Shown one piece after another: positions 25,501 to 33,680 of a stretch of DNA of 64,000 nucleotides. The position numbers and the translations under genes were made by a program. Origin of the DNA: CAZWAP01 sp964632005 (GTDB lineage: Bacteria > Planctomycetota > Phycisphaerae > Sedimentisphaerales > Anaerobacaceae); assembly GCA_964632005.1 (NCBI GenBank), contig CAZWAP010000010.1, positions 1 through 64,000 of the forward strand, read 5' to 3'. The first letter of the stretch is position 1, and the number at the start of each line of letters is the position of its first letter. Below the pieces are notes generated by a model. It was not told the origin of the DNA. It ran no database searches and saw only the letters and a list, made by a program, of their open reading frames with translations.

Positions 25501-26817
25501 TTGGAAAAGGTGCGTCAGACGCTTCGAGTCAAGAAAGAACGTGCGGTGCTCGTAGGCGCCTTCCTCCGGAACCGGCCTGATGCAGAGGACCTGGCTGAAC
25601 TTGCGGCCCTTGCCCGGAGTGCCGGCGCGGTGGTTGTGGACAGGTTCCAGCAGAAGATCCGGTCAGTCAACCCCTCCACTTACATAGGCAAAGGCAAGGC
25701 CGAGCAGCTCAGAGATCGCGTAAAACGCTTCAAGGCCGACGTGGTGATATTCGACAACGACCTCTCACCGGGCCAGATCAGGGAGCTTGAGAAGATCGTA
25801 CAGGCAAAAGTTCTTGACCGCAGCGAGCTGATCCTCGACATTTTCGCCAGCAGGGCAAAGACCAGACAGGCAAAGCTGCAGGTTGAGCTGGCGCAACTGG
25901 AGTATACTTACCCCAGATTAACCCGGATGTGGTCTCATCTTGATACGGTTGCGGGGGCCGGCGGTGGTACCGCGGCGGGCACGGTAGGCGGGATCGGAAC
26001 CAGGGGTCCGGGCGAGCAGCAGTTGGAGATCGACCGCCGACTGGTCAGCAAGAGGATTACGGAGCTCAAACGAGAGCTTGCCAATATCGACAGACGGAGG
26101 ATTCGCGAGATAAAGGGTCGCGAGGGACTTTTCAAGATATGCCTTGTGGGCTACACGAATGCCGGCAAGAGCACCCTGTTGAACGCCCTGACCGGAGCCG
26201 GCGTGTTCGTCGAGGACAGACTTTTCGCGACGCTCGACACGCGCACGCGGAGATGGTCGCCTACAAGGGGCGTCGAGGTCTTGCTGAGCGACACGGTCGG
26301 TTTTGTCAGGAACCTGCCCCATCAACTGGTCGCATCCTTCAAGGCCACTCTCGAAGAGGCGGTTAATGCTGACCTGCTGCTGCATGTCGTGGACGTTTCA
26401 AACCCCGAGGCATTAGGGCAGATCGAGTCGGTGAACGTGGTTCTCGAACAAATAGGCTGTTCCGACAAGGAGGTCTTGATGGTCCTCAACAAGGTTGATG
26501 CCATCGGCAGGCAGGGTAGCCTTGAAATGCTCGAGACGCTTTTTCCCGAGGCGCTAAGCATTTCTGCCAAGAGCGGTTATGGGCTCGGCCGGCTTAGCCG
26601 GGCGGTGGTGAGGATATTCAAAGGCAGCGAGCTGCGTGTACGGGTTTTCTGCGACCAGTCTAACGGTAAGGTTCAGAGTTTTCTGCGGAGGCACGGGCGA
26701 ATTCTCGAGGAGCGGTACGCCGACTCGCAGGTTCTGATTGATGCGTCCCTGGGCCAGAATCAGCTGGCGGCGCTAAGAGGCCTTCGGCCCCGTTCGGTCG
26801 AGCTTCTGGAGGGTTGA
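25501..26817 (+). CDS. hflX: ribosome-associated GTPase HflX
   Basis: GTPase that splits stalled or stressed 70S ribosomes. 438 residues. The N-terminal HflX domain has YIGKGKAEQL and DLSPGQIRELE. The linker GGIGTRGPGEQQLEIDRR is the family signature. The G domain has G1 GYTNAGKST (from residue 217), G2 FATLDTRTRRW, G3 SDTVGFVRNLPHQLV, G4 NKVD and G5 SAKSGYG. The start is a TTG at 25501, supported by GGAGG 10 bases upstream and a good promoter. The C-terminal extension of about 60 residues is typical. Confidence 0.95.
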   Translation: MEKVRQTLRVKKERAVLVGAFLRNRPDAEDLAELAALARSAGAVVVDRFQQKIRSVNPSTYIGKGKAEQLRDRVKRFKADVVIFDNDLSPGQIRELEKIVQAKVLDRSELILDIFASRAKTRQAKLQVELAQLEYTYPRLTRMWSHLDTVAGAGGGTAAGTVGGIGTRGPGEQQLEIDRRLVSKRITELKRELANIDRRRIREIKGREGLFKICLVGYTNAGKSTLLNALTGAGVFVEDRLFATLDTRTRRWSPTRGVEVLLSDTVGFVRNLPHQLVASFKATLEEAVNADLLLHVVDVSNPEALGQIESVNVVLEQIGCSDKEVLMVLNKVDAIGRQGSLEMLETLFPEALSISAKSGYGLGRLSRAVVRIFKGSELRVRVFCDQSNGKVQSFLRRHGRILEERYADSQVLIDASLGQNQLAALRGLRPRSVELLEG

Positions 26818-26915
26818 TGCTGGGGGCAGGCCGGCAGGGGGCGTGTTTGCCGGGAGGCGGGCAGGAGGTCGCGGGGTTTTCCATCGGGCCTGACGGGGCG
26901 ATTGTCCGCGGGCGG

Positions 26916-28001
26916 CTATTCTGCCTTGAGCTGGCGGTGCATAAGCTCGGCGACGGCTGTGGCGACGGGCTTGTCCTCAAAAAGCACCTGGTAGGTAGCC
27001 CGGGTAATCGGCATCTCGGTATCGTACCGCGTTGCCAGGGCGACCATCGACTTGCAGGTTGCAATGCCTTCAACAACTGACCGGGTGGCCTGACGGGCCT
27101 GCTCGAGGCTGAGGCCCTTGCCGATTCTCTCGCCGAATGAGCGGTTTCTGCCCGAAGGCGAGATGCAGGTTGTCACGAGGTCGCCGAGGCCGGCCAGTCC
27201 CGCAAAGGTCTGCGGCCTGGCGCCCATTGCAACGCCCAGGCGGGTTATCTCGGCAAGACCCCTTGTCAGCAGCGCCGCCTTGGCGTTATCCCCGAGGCCC
27301 ATTCCGTCTATTATACCGGCGGCTATGGCAATGACGTTTTTCATAGCCCCGGCCAGCTCCACCCCAAGGGTATCGGTGTTGGTATAGAGACGAAGATTCG
27401 GGATGCTCTGTGAAAACATATGCTGGATGCTTTGGGCGAGCGACTCATCGTCGCAGGCCACGCAAGCCGTGGCCGGCAGCCGCCTGGCCAGTTCGTCGGC
27501 TATGGTCGGGCCTGAAAGTACTGCGAATCTCCTCGCTGGACCAGGAGAGCTTGATTTTGCGGCGAGCACCTCGGCGAGTATTTGGGTCGGGCGGAGCAGT
27601 GTGCCGTTCTCGATTCCTTTGGCCACGGAGACTATCGGCACAGCCGGCGGGGTGTGCTCGGCCAGCCGGCTCCAGACACGGCGCATATACTGGCAGGGCA
27701 CTGCGGAGACAATCAGGTCGGCCCCGGCCATTATTCGGGCATCGTCCGGCTGGAAGACGAGGTCCTCAGGGAGTCTGTAGCCGGGCAGAAATTGCTTATT
27801 TTCCCGGCAACGGGCTATCTTCTGGAGTTGTTCGCGGTCGTGGCCCCAGATTTTGACCTGCGGCCTGCCTTGCGGAGCCTGGCCGGCACATTCGGCCTTG
27901 CCCGTGTGTCTATCAGACTCTTGGCAGAGCAGCATAGCCAGGACTGTACCCATCCCGCCGTCGCCGATTATCGAGATGTTCTTGTATGTTGGTCGCGGCA
28001 T
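26916..28001 (-). CDS. gpsA: glycerol-3-phosphate dehydrogenase [NAD(P)+]
   Basis: Reduces dihydroxyacetone phosphate to sn-glycerol-3-phosphate for phospholipid synthesis; cytosolic. 361 residues, slightly long because of an insert after the first helix (about residues 30-48, HTGKAECAGQAPQGRP). The Rossmann motif is ISIIGDGGMGTVLAMLL. Others are VSVAKGIE, AVLSGPTIADEL, the catalytic lysine segment ELAGAMKNVIAIAAGI (Lys in MKN) and GLAGLGDLVTTCISPSGRNR. The first glycine pattern is GDGGMG rather than the usual GaGaWG. It has its own good promoter at 28045-28073. Confidence 0.94.
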   Translation of the reverse strand: MPRPTYKNISIIGDGGMGTVLAMLLCQESDRHTGKAECAGQAPQGRPQVKIWGHDREQLQKIARCRENKQFLPGYRLPEDLVFQPDDARIMAGADLIVSAVPCQYMRRVWSRLAEHTPPAVPIVSVAKGIENGTLLRPTQILAEVLAAKSSSPGPARRFAVLSGPTIADELARRLPATACVACDDESLAQSIQHMFSQSIPNLRLYTNTDTLGVELAGAMKNVIAIAAGIIDGMGLGDNAKAALLTRGLAEITRLGVAMGARPQTFAGLAGLGDLVTTCISPSGRNRSFGERIGKGLSLEQARQATRSVVEGIATCKSMVALATRYDTEMPITRATYQVLFEDKPVATAVAELMHRQLKAE

Positions 28002-28044
28002 ACTGCCTCTTCGGTGGGGAACCGTATCTTTCGATTACGGGTGA

Positions 28045-28073
28045 ATTAGAACGATCAGCGCGGGCGTTGTCAA
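28045..28073 (-). promoter_or_regulatory. gpsA promoter
   Basis: On the minus strand, TTGACA (plus 28068-28073), a 17-bp spacer and TCTAAT (plus 28045-28050). The predicted start gives a leader of about 37 bases. Confidence 0.7.
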
Positions 28074-28078
28074 CTATA

Positions 28079-28103
28079 CAGCCGGCCCATTATGGGCCGG
28101 CTG
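28079..28103. promoter_or_regulatory. perfect stem-loop abutting the gpsA -35 box
   Basis: CAGCCGGCCCA (28079-28089) pairs with TGGGCCGGCTG (28093-28103) across a TTA loop. No T run follows on either strand, so it is not a standard terminator. It ends 5 bases from the -35 box and could be an operator or cruciform. No plus-strand gene needs a terminator here, because gpsA lies antisense on the left. Confidence 0.45.
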
Positions 28104-28313
28104 CGGCCGGGGCTTTCGCTCCGGGCTACCGCCAGATTTGCCCTGGCTTCTTGTAGCAGTCTGGTGGCATACATCTTATCCTCCGCGGGGGATACGACGT
28201 TGCCTGGATATTCCAAGACCCTGGCAACTTTCGGTTGACAACGGGTTGGAGGGGGCTATAACTCGTGAGATGATCAGCCGTCGTCAAGCTCTGCAGGGGG
28301 TCGGAGTCTTTCG

Positions 28314-29774
28314 GTGCGGCGGCTTTGGTTTGCCGATTTGCCCGATAGTCGAGCATACAAGGACCAAGGGTTGGAGACGGATATTACCACACAGTCGGTG
28401 GAGCTGTACTTTATCGGGGTCCAGGCGCGTGTCCCGCTGAAGTTCGGGCCGGAGACCCTCACGTCGGTGATATGTGCGCGAAGCTGTGTTACGGTCAGAA
28501 ATGCAGAGGGGCAAAGCGCCGTCGGCTGGGGTGAGACCCCGCTGAGTGTTCAGTGGGCCTGGCCGAGCACCACAGGCTACGCGGAGAGGTCCGAAGCGAT
28601 GCAGCGGTTCTGCGGGATGCTGGCCGAGGCCTGGGCCGGCTTCGAGCAGAAGGGACACCCGATCGAGCTGGGCGTTGCGTTCACCGAGTCGCAGCTTCCG
28701 GTACTGCTCAAGCAGCTCAACGAGCAGCGAGGCGACCAGGCCGAGCCGATGCCGTATTTGGCCGCCCTGGTCTGTTGCTCGCCGTTCGATATCGCGCTGC
28801 ACGACGCCTACGGGAAGTTGCTCGGCCGGGACGTTTACTCGACGTACACTGGCGAGTTTATGAACCGGGAGCTTTCCGGCCTTCTTGAGCCTGTGCCCGG
28901 GTGCGACGTCTCGTTTGGGGGCAGGTACCCGGCGGACTTTCTCGATATCCCCGGGCCGCGGAGCCTGATTGCGTGGCACCTGGTGGGGGGCAAGGACCCG
29001 CTCGACGCTTCCGAGCTGACCGGCGACGAGCCCGACGACGGCTACCCGGTGTTGCTGGGCGACTGGATCAAGCGTGACGGGTTGACGGCTCTTAAAGTGA
29101 AGCTGCGCGGTAATGACGCGGCGTGGGACTACGGCCGGCTGGTGAAGGTCGGCCAGGTCGCGATCGAGAACGGCGTCTGCTGGCTGACGAGCGACTTCAA
29201 CTGTACCGTCACCGACCCGGCCTACGTGAACGATATCCTGGATTGCCTGATGCGGGAGCATCCGCGGATTTACCAGATGATACTTTACGTCGAGCAGCCG
29301 TTTCCCTACGACCTGGAGAGCAACCAGATCGACGTTCACAGCGTCTCGGCCCGCAAGCCACTTTTTATGGACGAAAGCGCCCACGACTGGCGGCTCCTCA
29401 GGCTGGGCCGGGGCCTGGGCTGGACGGGCGTGGCGTTGAAAACCTGCAAGACTCAGACGGGGGCGCTGTTGAGTCTTTGCTGGGCCAAGGCGCACGGGAT
29501 GGCGCTGATGGTGCAGGACCTGACCAACCCGATGCTCGCCCAGATTCCGCACGTTCGCCTGGCAGCCCACGCGGGCACGCTAATGGGCGTCGAGACCAAC
29601 GCGATGCAGTTTTACCCGGCTGCATCCGCCCCGGAGGAGGCGGTGCATCCCGGCCTGTACCGACGGCGCAACGGACGGATAGAGCTGTCGACGTTGAAAG
29701 GCCCCGGCTTTGGGTACAGGCTCGATGAAATCGCCAGGGACATAGGCGAACCGGCGGAGAAGTTTGAAAAGTGA
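28314..29774 (+). CDS. mandelate racemase / muconate lactonizing enzyme family protein (enolase superfamily)
   Basis: Probably dehydrates or epimerises a sugar acid by abstracting a proton alpha to a carboxylate. About 486 residues. The MLE-like residues are in place: K261-x-K263 (LKVKLRG), metal ligands D294 (LTSDFNC), E327 (YVEQPF) and D353-E354 (FMDESAHD), and K376 (ALKTCKTQ) as the opposite base. Longer than typical members (about 350-400) because of an insert near residues 190-240. The start is uncertain: the frame can begin at GTG 28314 (GGAG 8 bases upstream), but a Tat-like leader from ATG 28270 lies in another frame, suggesting a frameshift, a sequence error or a displaced leader. 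First of three genes with short gaps. Confidence 0.85.
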   Translation: MRRLWFADLPDSRAYKDQGLETDITTQSVELYFIGVQARVPLKFGPETLTSVICARSCVTVRNAEGQSAVGWGETPLSVQWAWPSTTGYAERSEAMQRFCGMLAEAWAGFEQKGHPIELGVAFTESQLPVLLKQLNEQRGDQAEPMPYLAALVCCSPFDIALHDAYGKLLGRDVYSTYTGEFMNRELSGLLEPVPGCDVSFGGRYPADFLDIPGPRSLIAWHLVGGKDPLDASELTGDEPDDGYPVLLGDWIKRDGLTALKVKLRGNDAAWDYGRLVKVGQVAIENGVCWLTSDFNCTVTDPAYVNDILDCLMREHPRIYQMILYVEQPFPYDLESNQIDVHSVSARKPLFMDESAHDWRLLRLGRGLGWTGVALKTCKTQTGALLSLCWAKAHGMALMVQDLTNPMLAQIPHVRLAAHAGTLMGVETNAMQFYPAASAPEEAVHPGLYRRRNGRIELSTLKGPGFGYRLDEIARDIGEPAEKFEK

Positions 29775-29824
29775 ATCCAGATTACTTAAACGTTTTGTGC
29801 TGAGAATTCCGGGAGTAAGTGACA

Positions 29825-30661
29825 ATGGCGAAACTAAGCGCATTTGCCGACGAGGTAACATCTGATTTCTTGGAACAGGTGAAGTACCTTTCAAGCCAGA
29901 AGGTTGGTTACATCGAGCCGCGTTTTATGGGCGGCAAGAACATAATGGATTTAAGCAAGGCTGAGCTTGACGACGCAAAGAAGATGATGGATGACCATGG
30001 GCTCAAGGTTAGCGCGATCGGCTCTCCGATAGGCAAGGTCAGGCTGGATGAGCCGTTCGGGCCTCACCTCGAGAGGTTCAAGCACGCGATCGATCTGGCC
30101 GTCTTTTTCGAGACGCCTTTCATCCGAATGTTCAGCTACTACGCGCCGGAAGGCAAGAATATCGACGACTACCGCGAGCAGGTGATGGAGCGGATGGCGG
30201 CGAAGGTCGATCTGCTAAGTGACACCGACGTAGTTATGGTTCACGAGAATGAAGCCAACATCTACGGGCACACCGCCGAACACTGCGTGGATATGGTCGA
30301 GTCGATCGATTCGCCGAAGCTTCGCCTGGCCTACGACCCGGGCAACTTCGTCTGGGGCGAGAAGATAACGAACAACGTCGAGCTCTGCTGGCCGATTATG
30401 AAGCCCTACGTGGTGCACGTGCACGTCAAGGACTGGAAGCTCGGCGCCGAGGAGGTCGGCAGTATTCCCGGCGAAGGTGACGGGCAGATCAGGGAGCTGC
30501 TGGCGGAGCTGGCCCGGATGGATTACGACGGGTGCCTGACGATGGAGCCGCACCTGCAAAAGGGCGGACAGTTCGGCGGCTCCACCGGAGCCGAGCTGTT
30601 CACCAGGGCGATCGAGGCGGTACGGGAGCTCGCCGCCGAGGCGGGACTGAAGTGTGACTGA
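29825..30661 (+). CDS. sugar phosphate isomerase/epimerase (xylose isomerase-like TIM barrel)
   Basis: 278 residues. Metal-site segments typical of AP_endonuc_2/xylose isomerase-like barrels are visible: VMVHENEANIYG (Glu), LRLAYDPGNFVW (Asp), HVHVKDWKLG (His/Asp) and CLTMEPHLQ (Glu). Such proteins isomerise or epimerise ketoses, inositols or their phosphates; the substrate cannot be read. The ATG at 29825 is favoured by GGAG 9 bases upstream. It lies 50 bp after the enolase-superfamily gene and 25 bp before the oxidoreductase, so it is part of one operon. Confidence 0.88.
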   Translation: MAKLSAFADEVTSDFLEQVKYLSSQKVGYIEPRFMGGKNIMDLSKAELDDAKKMMDDHGLKVSAIGSPIGKVRLDEPFGPHLERFKHAIDLAVFFETPFIRMFSYYAPEGKNIDDYREQVMERMAAKVDLLSDTDVVMVHENEANIYGHTAEHCVDMVESIDSPKLRLAYDPGNFVWGEKITNNVELCWPIMKPYVVHVHVKDWKLGAEEVGSIPGEGDGQIRELLAELARMDYDGCLTMEPHLQKGGQFGGSTGAELFTRAIEAVRELAAEAGLKCD

Positions 30662-30686
30662 CTGTGGTGCGAAAGGAAAGCAAGCT

Positions 30687-31727
30687 ATGAAAACCTGGAA
30701 TTTTGGGATAGTCGGGGCTGGTCTGATCGCCGATTTTCACGCCAGGGCGATCGGCGATCTATCGGGCGCAAAGCTCGTTGCCTGTTGCGACAAGGTTGAG
30801 GAAAAGGCCCGGGGGCTCGCCGAGAAGTACGGCTGTCGGGCGTATGCGAGCTACGAGGAGATGCTCAGAGACGATCAGATAGAGGTGGTGACTATCGCGA
30901 CTCCGAGCGGTTTGCATATGGAGCCGACGATAGCGGCGGCCGAGGCGGGCAAGCACGTGATATGCGAGAAACCGCTCGAGATAACTCTGGATCGCATCGA
31001 TGCGATGATCGAGGCGCACGAAAAGGCCGGCACGCGCCTCGGCGGGATATTCCCGTATCGGTTCAACGACTCGCAGACGGTCCTCAGGCAGGCGATCAAG
31101 TCCGGGCGGTTCGGGACGATCAGCTATGCCGGCATATACGTGCCCTGGTGGCGGACGGACGAGTACTACAAGGACTCGTGGCACGGCACGTGGAAGCTGG
31201 ATGGCGGGGGGGCCCTGATGAATCAGTCGATCCATATGGTGGATATGCTCTGCGACGTAATGCCCCCGATCGAATCGGTCCAGGCATTTACCGCCACGAT
31301 CGCGCATCCGCAGATCGAGACCGAGGATACGGCCGTCGCCGTTCTGCGATACGCCAGCGGCGCATTGGGGGTCATCTACGGGACGACGGCATCTTGGCCG
31401 GGGCAGTTCAGACGTTTCGAGATTACCGGGAGCAAAGGCACGGTCGTCCAGGTCGAAGATAGCTTTACGGTCTGGCAGTTCGCCGAGGAGAGGCCCGAGG
31501 ACGAAGAAATCCGCGGGAAGTTCGGCGCCATAAGCGGCGGCGGGGGCGTCGCGGATCCCGCGGCCATCACGCACGAAAACCATACTCGCAACTTCAAGGC
31601 CTTCCTGGAGGCCCTCGAAAGGGGAGAGGATTTCTGGATAGACGGGGCCGAGGCCCGAAAGGCGGTCGAGGTAGTACTGGCCGTCTACGAGTCCGCAAGC
31701 CGGCAGGCTTTGGTCAAACTTGGCTGA
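30687..31727 (+). CDS. Gfo/Idh/MocA family oxidoreductase
   Basis: NAD(P)-dependent sugar or inositol dehydrogenase-like enzyme, 346 residues. The Rossmann motif is GIVGAGLIADFHARA, the family hallmark is CEKPLEI with the catalytic Lys, and the substrate domain contains GGGALMNQSIHMVDMLC (family G-G-x-x-x-D/N-x-x-x-H pattern) and GVIYGTTASWPG. AAAGGAAAG precedes the ATG. With its two upstream neighbours it makes a plausible catabolic route for a sugar acid: dehydration, isomerisation and oxidation or reduction. The order of the reactions is inference. Confidence 0.9.
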   Translation: MKTWNFGIVGAGLIADFHARAIGDLSGAKLVACCDKVEEKARGLAEKYGCRAYASYEEMLRDDQIEVVTIATPSGLHMEPTIAAAEAGKHVICEKPLEITLDRIDAMIEAHEKAGTRLGGIFPYRFNDSQTVLRQAIKSGRFGTISYAGIYVPWWRTDEYYKDSWHGTWKLDGGGALMNQSIHMVDMLCDVMPPIESVQAFTATIAHPQIETEDTAVAVLRYASGALGVIYGTTASWPGQFRRFEITGSKGTVVQVEDSFTVWQFAEERPEDEEIRGKFGAISGGGGVADPAAITHENHTRNFKAFLEALERGEDFWIDGAEARKAVEVVLAVYESASRQALVKLG

Positions 31728-31846
31728 GCCGGGTTTTCCGCGGGGCAGGGCAAAACCGTCACAACTTCGGCATAGCTGTAAGAAGGGGGCAAAGATACGG
31801 GTTTAGCGGTTCGGCTGCGTGCGGGTCGTTCGCGCCGAGTTTCCCT

Positions 31847-31875
31847 TTGGTTTTTCGAGGCGATTATGGTATCAT
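31847..31875 (+). promoter_or_regulatory. promoter of the degenerate-receiver/GGDEF operon
   Basis: TTGGTT (31847-31852), a 17-bp spacer and TATCAT (31870-31875). The predicted start near 31882 gives a leader of about 65 bases. Confidence 0.55.
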
Positions 31876-31946
31876 CGATAAAGGTAGGTACGAAGTTGCA
31901 GGGGGCTACAGAGAGCTTTTGATTCTGGAAGTTTATCGAGGAGTTC

Positions 31947-32510
31947 GTGGTGGCGCAGGGCGGTTCTCGAACGCAGTTAGAGATAATAATTCTCGGCCGA
32001 CAACCGCCGAAGCTGGTCGAAACTACCAGGCAGCTGGCCGAGCAGTCGGGTATGGCCTGCGTCTGTAGTGAGGACGTTTACTCGGCGGTGGTGGCCGTGG
32101 CCGCAGGCCCGGGCGGTCTTGTGGTCGGTCCGTTTGCCGAGTTGAACAAAGAGCAGGGTCGGTTTTTCGAGATAGCCCGTCGCAACGGCTTTGCGTGTTG
32201 CTGCTATCTCGATGACGACTTGAGCACGAGGCGGACGGATTTGCCGGCCGCACTCGAACGCGGTGCGTTTCTGATAACCGACGCGGCCCAGATTCGAGAT
32301 ATTCTGACCGAACTATCGCGCTGCGTCTGTCCGGCGCATCGGCCCGGAGAATCGGAGATCGGCGAGCCGAGCGACAGGATCAGGCGGGTCGTGGAAAAGA
32401 TCATCGGCGTAGGTCCGCCCCGTCCGGTTGCACAGAACGGGCCACAGCCCCCTTTTGTCGAGCACTTCCGCACCACGCAGGACGAACTTAATGCCCTGTT
32501 CGGGAGATAG
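31947..32510 (+). CDS. receiver-like protein without phosphoacceptor, upstream of a GGDEF gene
   Basis: 187 residues that I cannot assign to a named family. The first 115 residues alternate strands and helices like a response-regulator receiver (LEIIILGRQPPKLVETTRQLAEQ, GGLVVGPFAEL, GFACCCYLDDD, GAFLITDAAQIRDIL), but the acidic pocket, phospho-Asp and Lys are not recognisable. The last 70 residues are Pro-rich and basic. The start is GTG at 31947 or 31950, both next to CGAGGAG. The stop is 4 bases before the GGDEF gene's ATG, so translation is probably coupled. A degenerate receiver acting as adaptor for the cyclase is a guess from position. Confidence 0.6.
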   Translation: MVAQGGSRTQLEIIILGRQPPKLVETTRQLAEQSGMACVCSEDVYSAVVAVAAGPGGLVVGPFAELNKEQGRFFEIARRNGFACCCYLDDDLSTRRTDLPAALERGAFLITDAAQIRDILTELSRCVCPAHRPGESEIGEPSDRIRRVVEKIIGVGPPRPVAQNGPQPPFVEHFRTTQDELNALFGR

Positions 32511-32514
32511 ACTC

Positions 32515-33588
32515 ATGGGAGATGGTGATAAGAAGCGCTCGCCCCAGTTGCGGTGCGGGCCGATCCTGGTGGCCGGCGACCCGAGCAAGGCGTTGCTGGA
32601 CGCCGGCGAGCTCCAGGGGCCAAGCTGCCAGGTCCACACGGATTTTCTCGAGGCAATCGAGGCGGCGGCAAAGGGCCGGTTCGCCGTGATAGCTGTGGTT
32701 ATCCGGGGTGCTTCGGGTCGCCTGCGGTCTGTGTTGAAGGCTTTGCGAGAGGCCAGTGAAGGGCGGATCATACTGCTTGCCCGGATGTCCGAAGAGCCGC
32801 GTGCACGCCGGCTGATCAACGCCGAGCTCGACGGCTCCACTCTGGCCGACGACTACATGATCTGTCCCATACGGTTTTCCGCCCTTGCCGCGAGGATATC
32901 AGAGGTTGCCTCCAAGATGCCGCCCCCGCTCAAGAACTCCCCGGAAAAACAAAGAACCACCCCCACAGAGCTCAGCTGCGAGAGCAGGATAAGGTATCTG
33001 GAAAAGCTCGCCACGCAAGACGACCTGACCGGCCTGAAGAACCGGAGGTATATATGGGAGTTTGCCAGGCAGATCATCGAGCGCGCCAGGTCCGAGGGCA
33101 CGCGCGTGACGCTGCTGGTCTTCGATGTCGATGACCTCAAGCGGTATAACGACCTCTACGGCCACCTCGCCGGCGACAGGATCTTAAGACAGGTAGCCGG
33201 CCTGATCCGGCGTTGCTGCCGTCGGCACGACGTCGTCGGACGGATCGGCGGGGACGAGTTCGCGGTGATCTTCTGGGATGCTCGGGGCGGGCAGATCAGC
33301 TGCGGGAGCGAGAGGCGCTCGGCCCGGGCGGACCACCCCGCAGAGGCTATCTGTATCGCCAGGCGATTCGTGGCGGAGCTCGAAAAAACCGAGATCGACC
33401 TGCCGGCAGGCAGAGGCAAGCCGGCACTGGCCATAAGCGGGGGGCTGGCGAGCTTTCCGCGCGACGGCTCAACCATAGAAGAACTTTTCGCCCAGGCCGA
33501 CAAGGCGCTGCTCGAGGCCAAGCGGAGCGGCAAGAACAGGATCTACCTTGTGGGGAAGCGGCAAAACGACATCGCCCGGGCGGACTGA
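32515..33588 (+). CDS. GGDEF diguanylate cyclase with N-terminal degenerate receiver
   Basis: Makes cyclic di-GMP from two GTP. 357 residues. Residues 1-125 look like a receiver fold without the conserved Asp (PILVAGDPSKALL, FAVIAVVIRGASGR, RIILLARMSEEP, DDYMICPIRFSALAARI). A coiled linker precedes the cyclase domain, which has DDLTGLKNRR, VFDVDDLKRYNDLYGHLAGD and the active site GRIGGDEFAVIF. An RxxD inhibitory site (RRHD) lies five residues upstream of GGDEF. An insert follows (WDARGGQISCGSERRSARAD). GGGAG lies 9 bases before the ATG. Confidence 0.92.
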   Translation: MGDGDKKRSPQLRCGPILVAGDPSKALLDAGELQGPSCQVHTDFLEAIEAAAKGRFAVIAVVIRGASGRLRSVLKALREASEGRIILLARMSEEPRARRLINAELDGSTLADDYMICPIRFSALAARISEVASKMPPPLKNSPEKQRTTPTELSCESRIRYLEKLATQDDLTGLKNRRYIWEFARQIIERARSEGTRVTLLVFDVDDLKRYNDLYGHLAGDRILRQVAGLIRRCCRRHDVVGRIGGDEFAVIFWDARGGQISCGSERRSARADHPAEAICIARRFVAELEKTEIDLPAGRGKPALAISGGLASFPRDGSTIEELFAQADKALLEAKRSGKNRIYLVGKRQNDIARAD

Positions 33589-33680
33589 TCGGTTTGCCGG
33601 GCCGGATGCAAACGAGGTCTGCAAAAGTCCTGGGCAAGAGAAAGATTGCTTCGAGGGCTTCAACGGTGCCAAAGCGACGG

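Larger units (their letters stand above)
28002..28313. other. intergenic region between gpsA and the sugar-acid cluster (312 bp)
   Basis: Holds the gpsA promoter and an adjacent perfect stem-loop (28079-28103), described separately. Near the right end, an ATG at 28270 (GTGAG 5 bases upstream) begins a Tat-like leader, MISRRQALQGVG, that is out of frame with the following enolase-superfamily gene. No other gene is seen. Confidence 0.5.
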
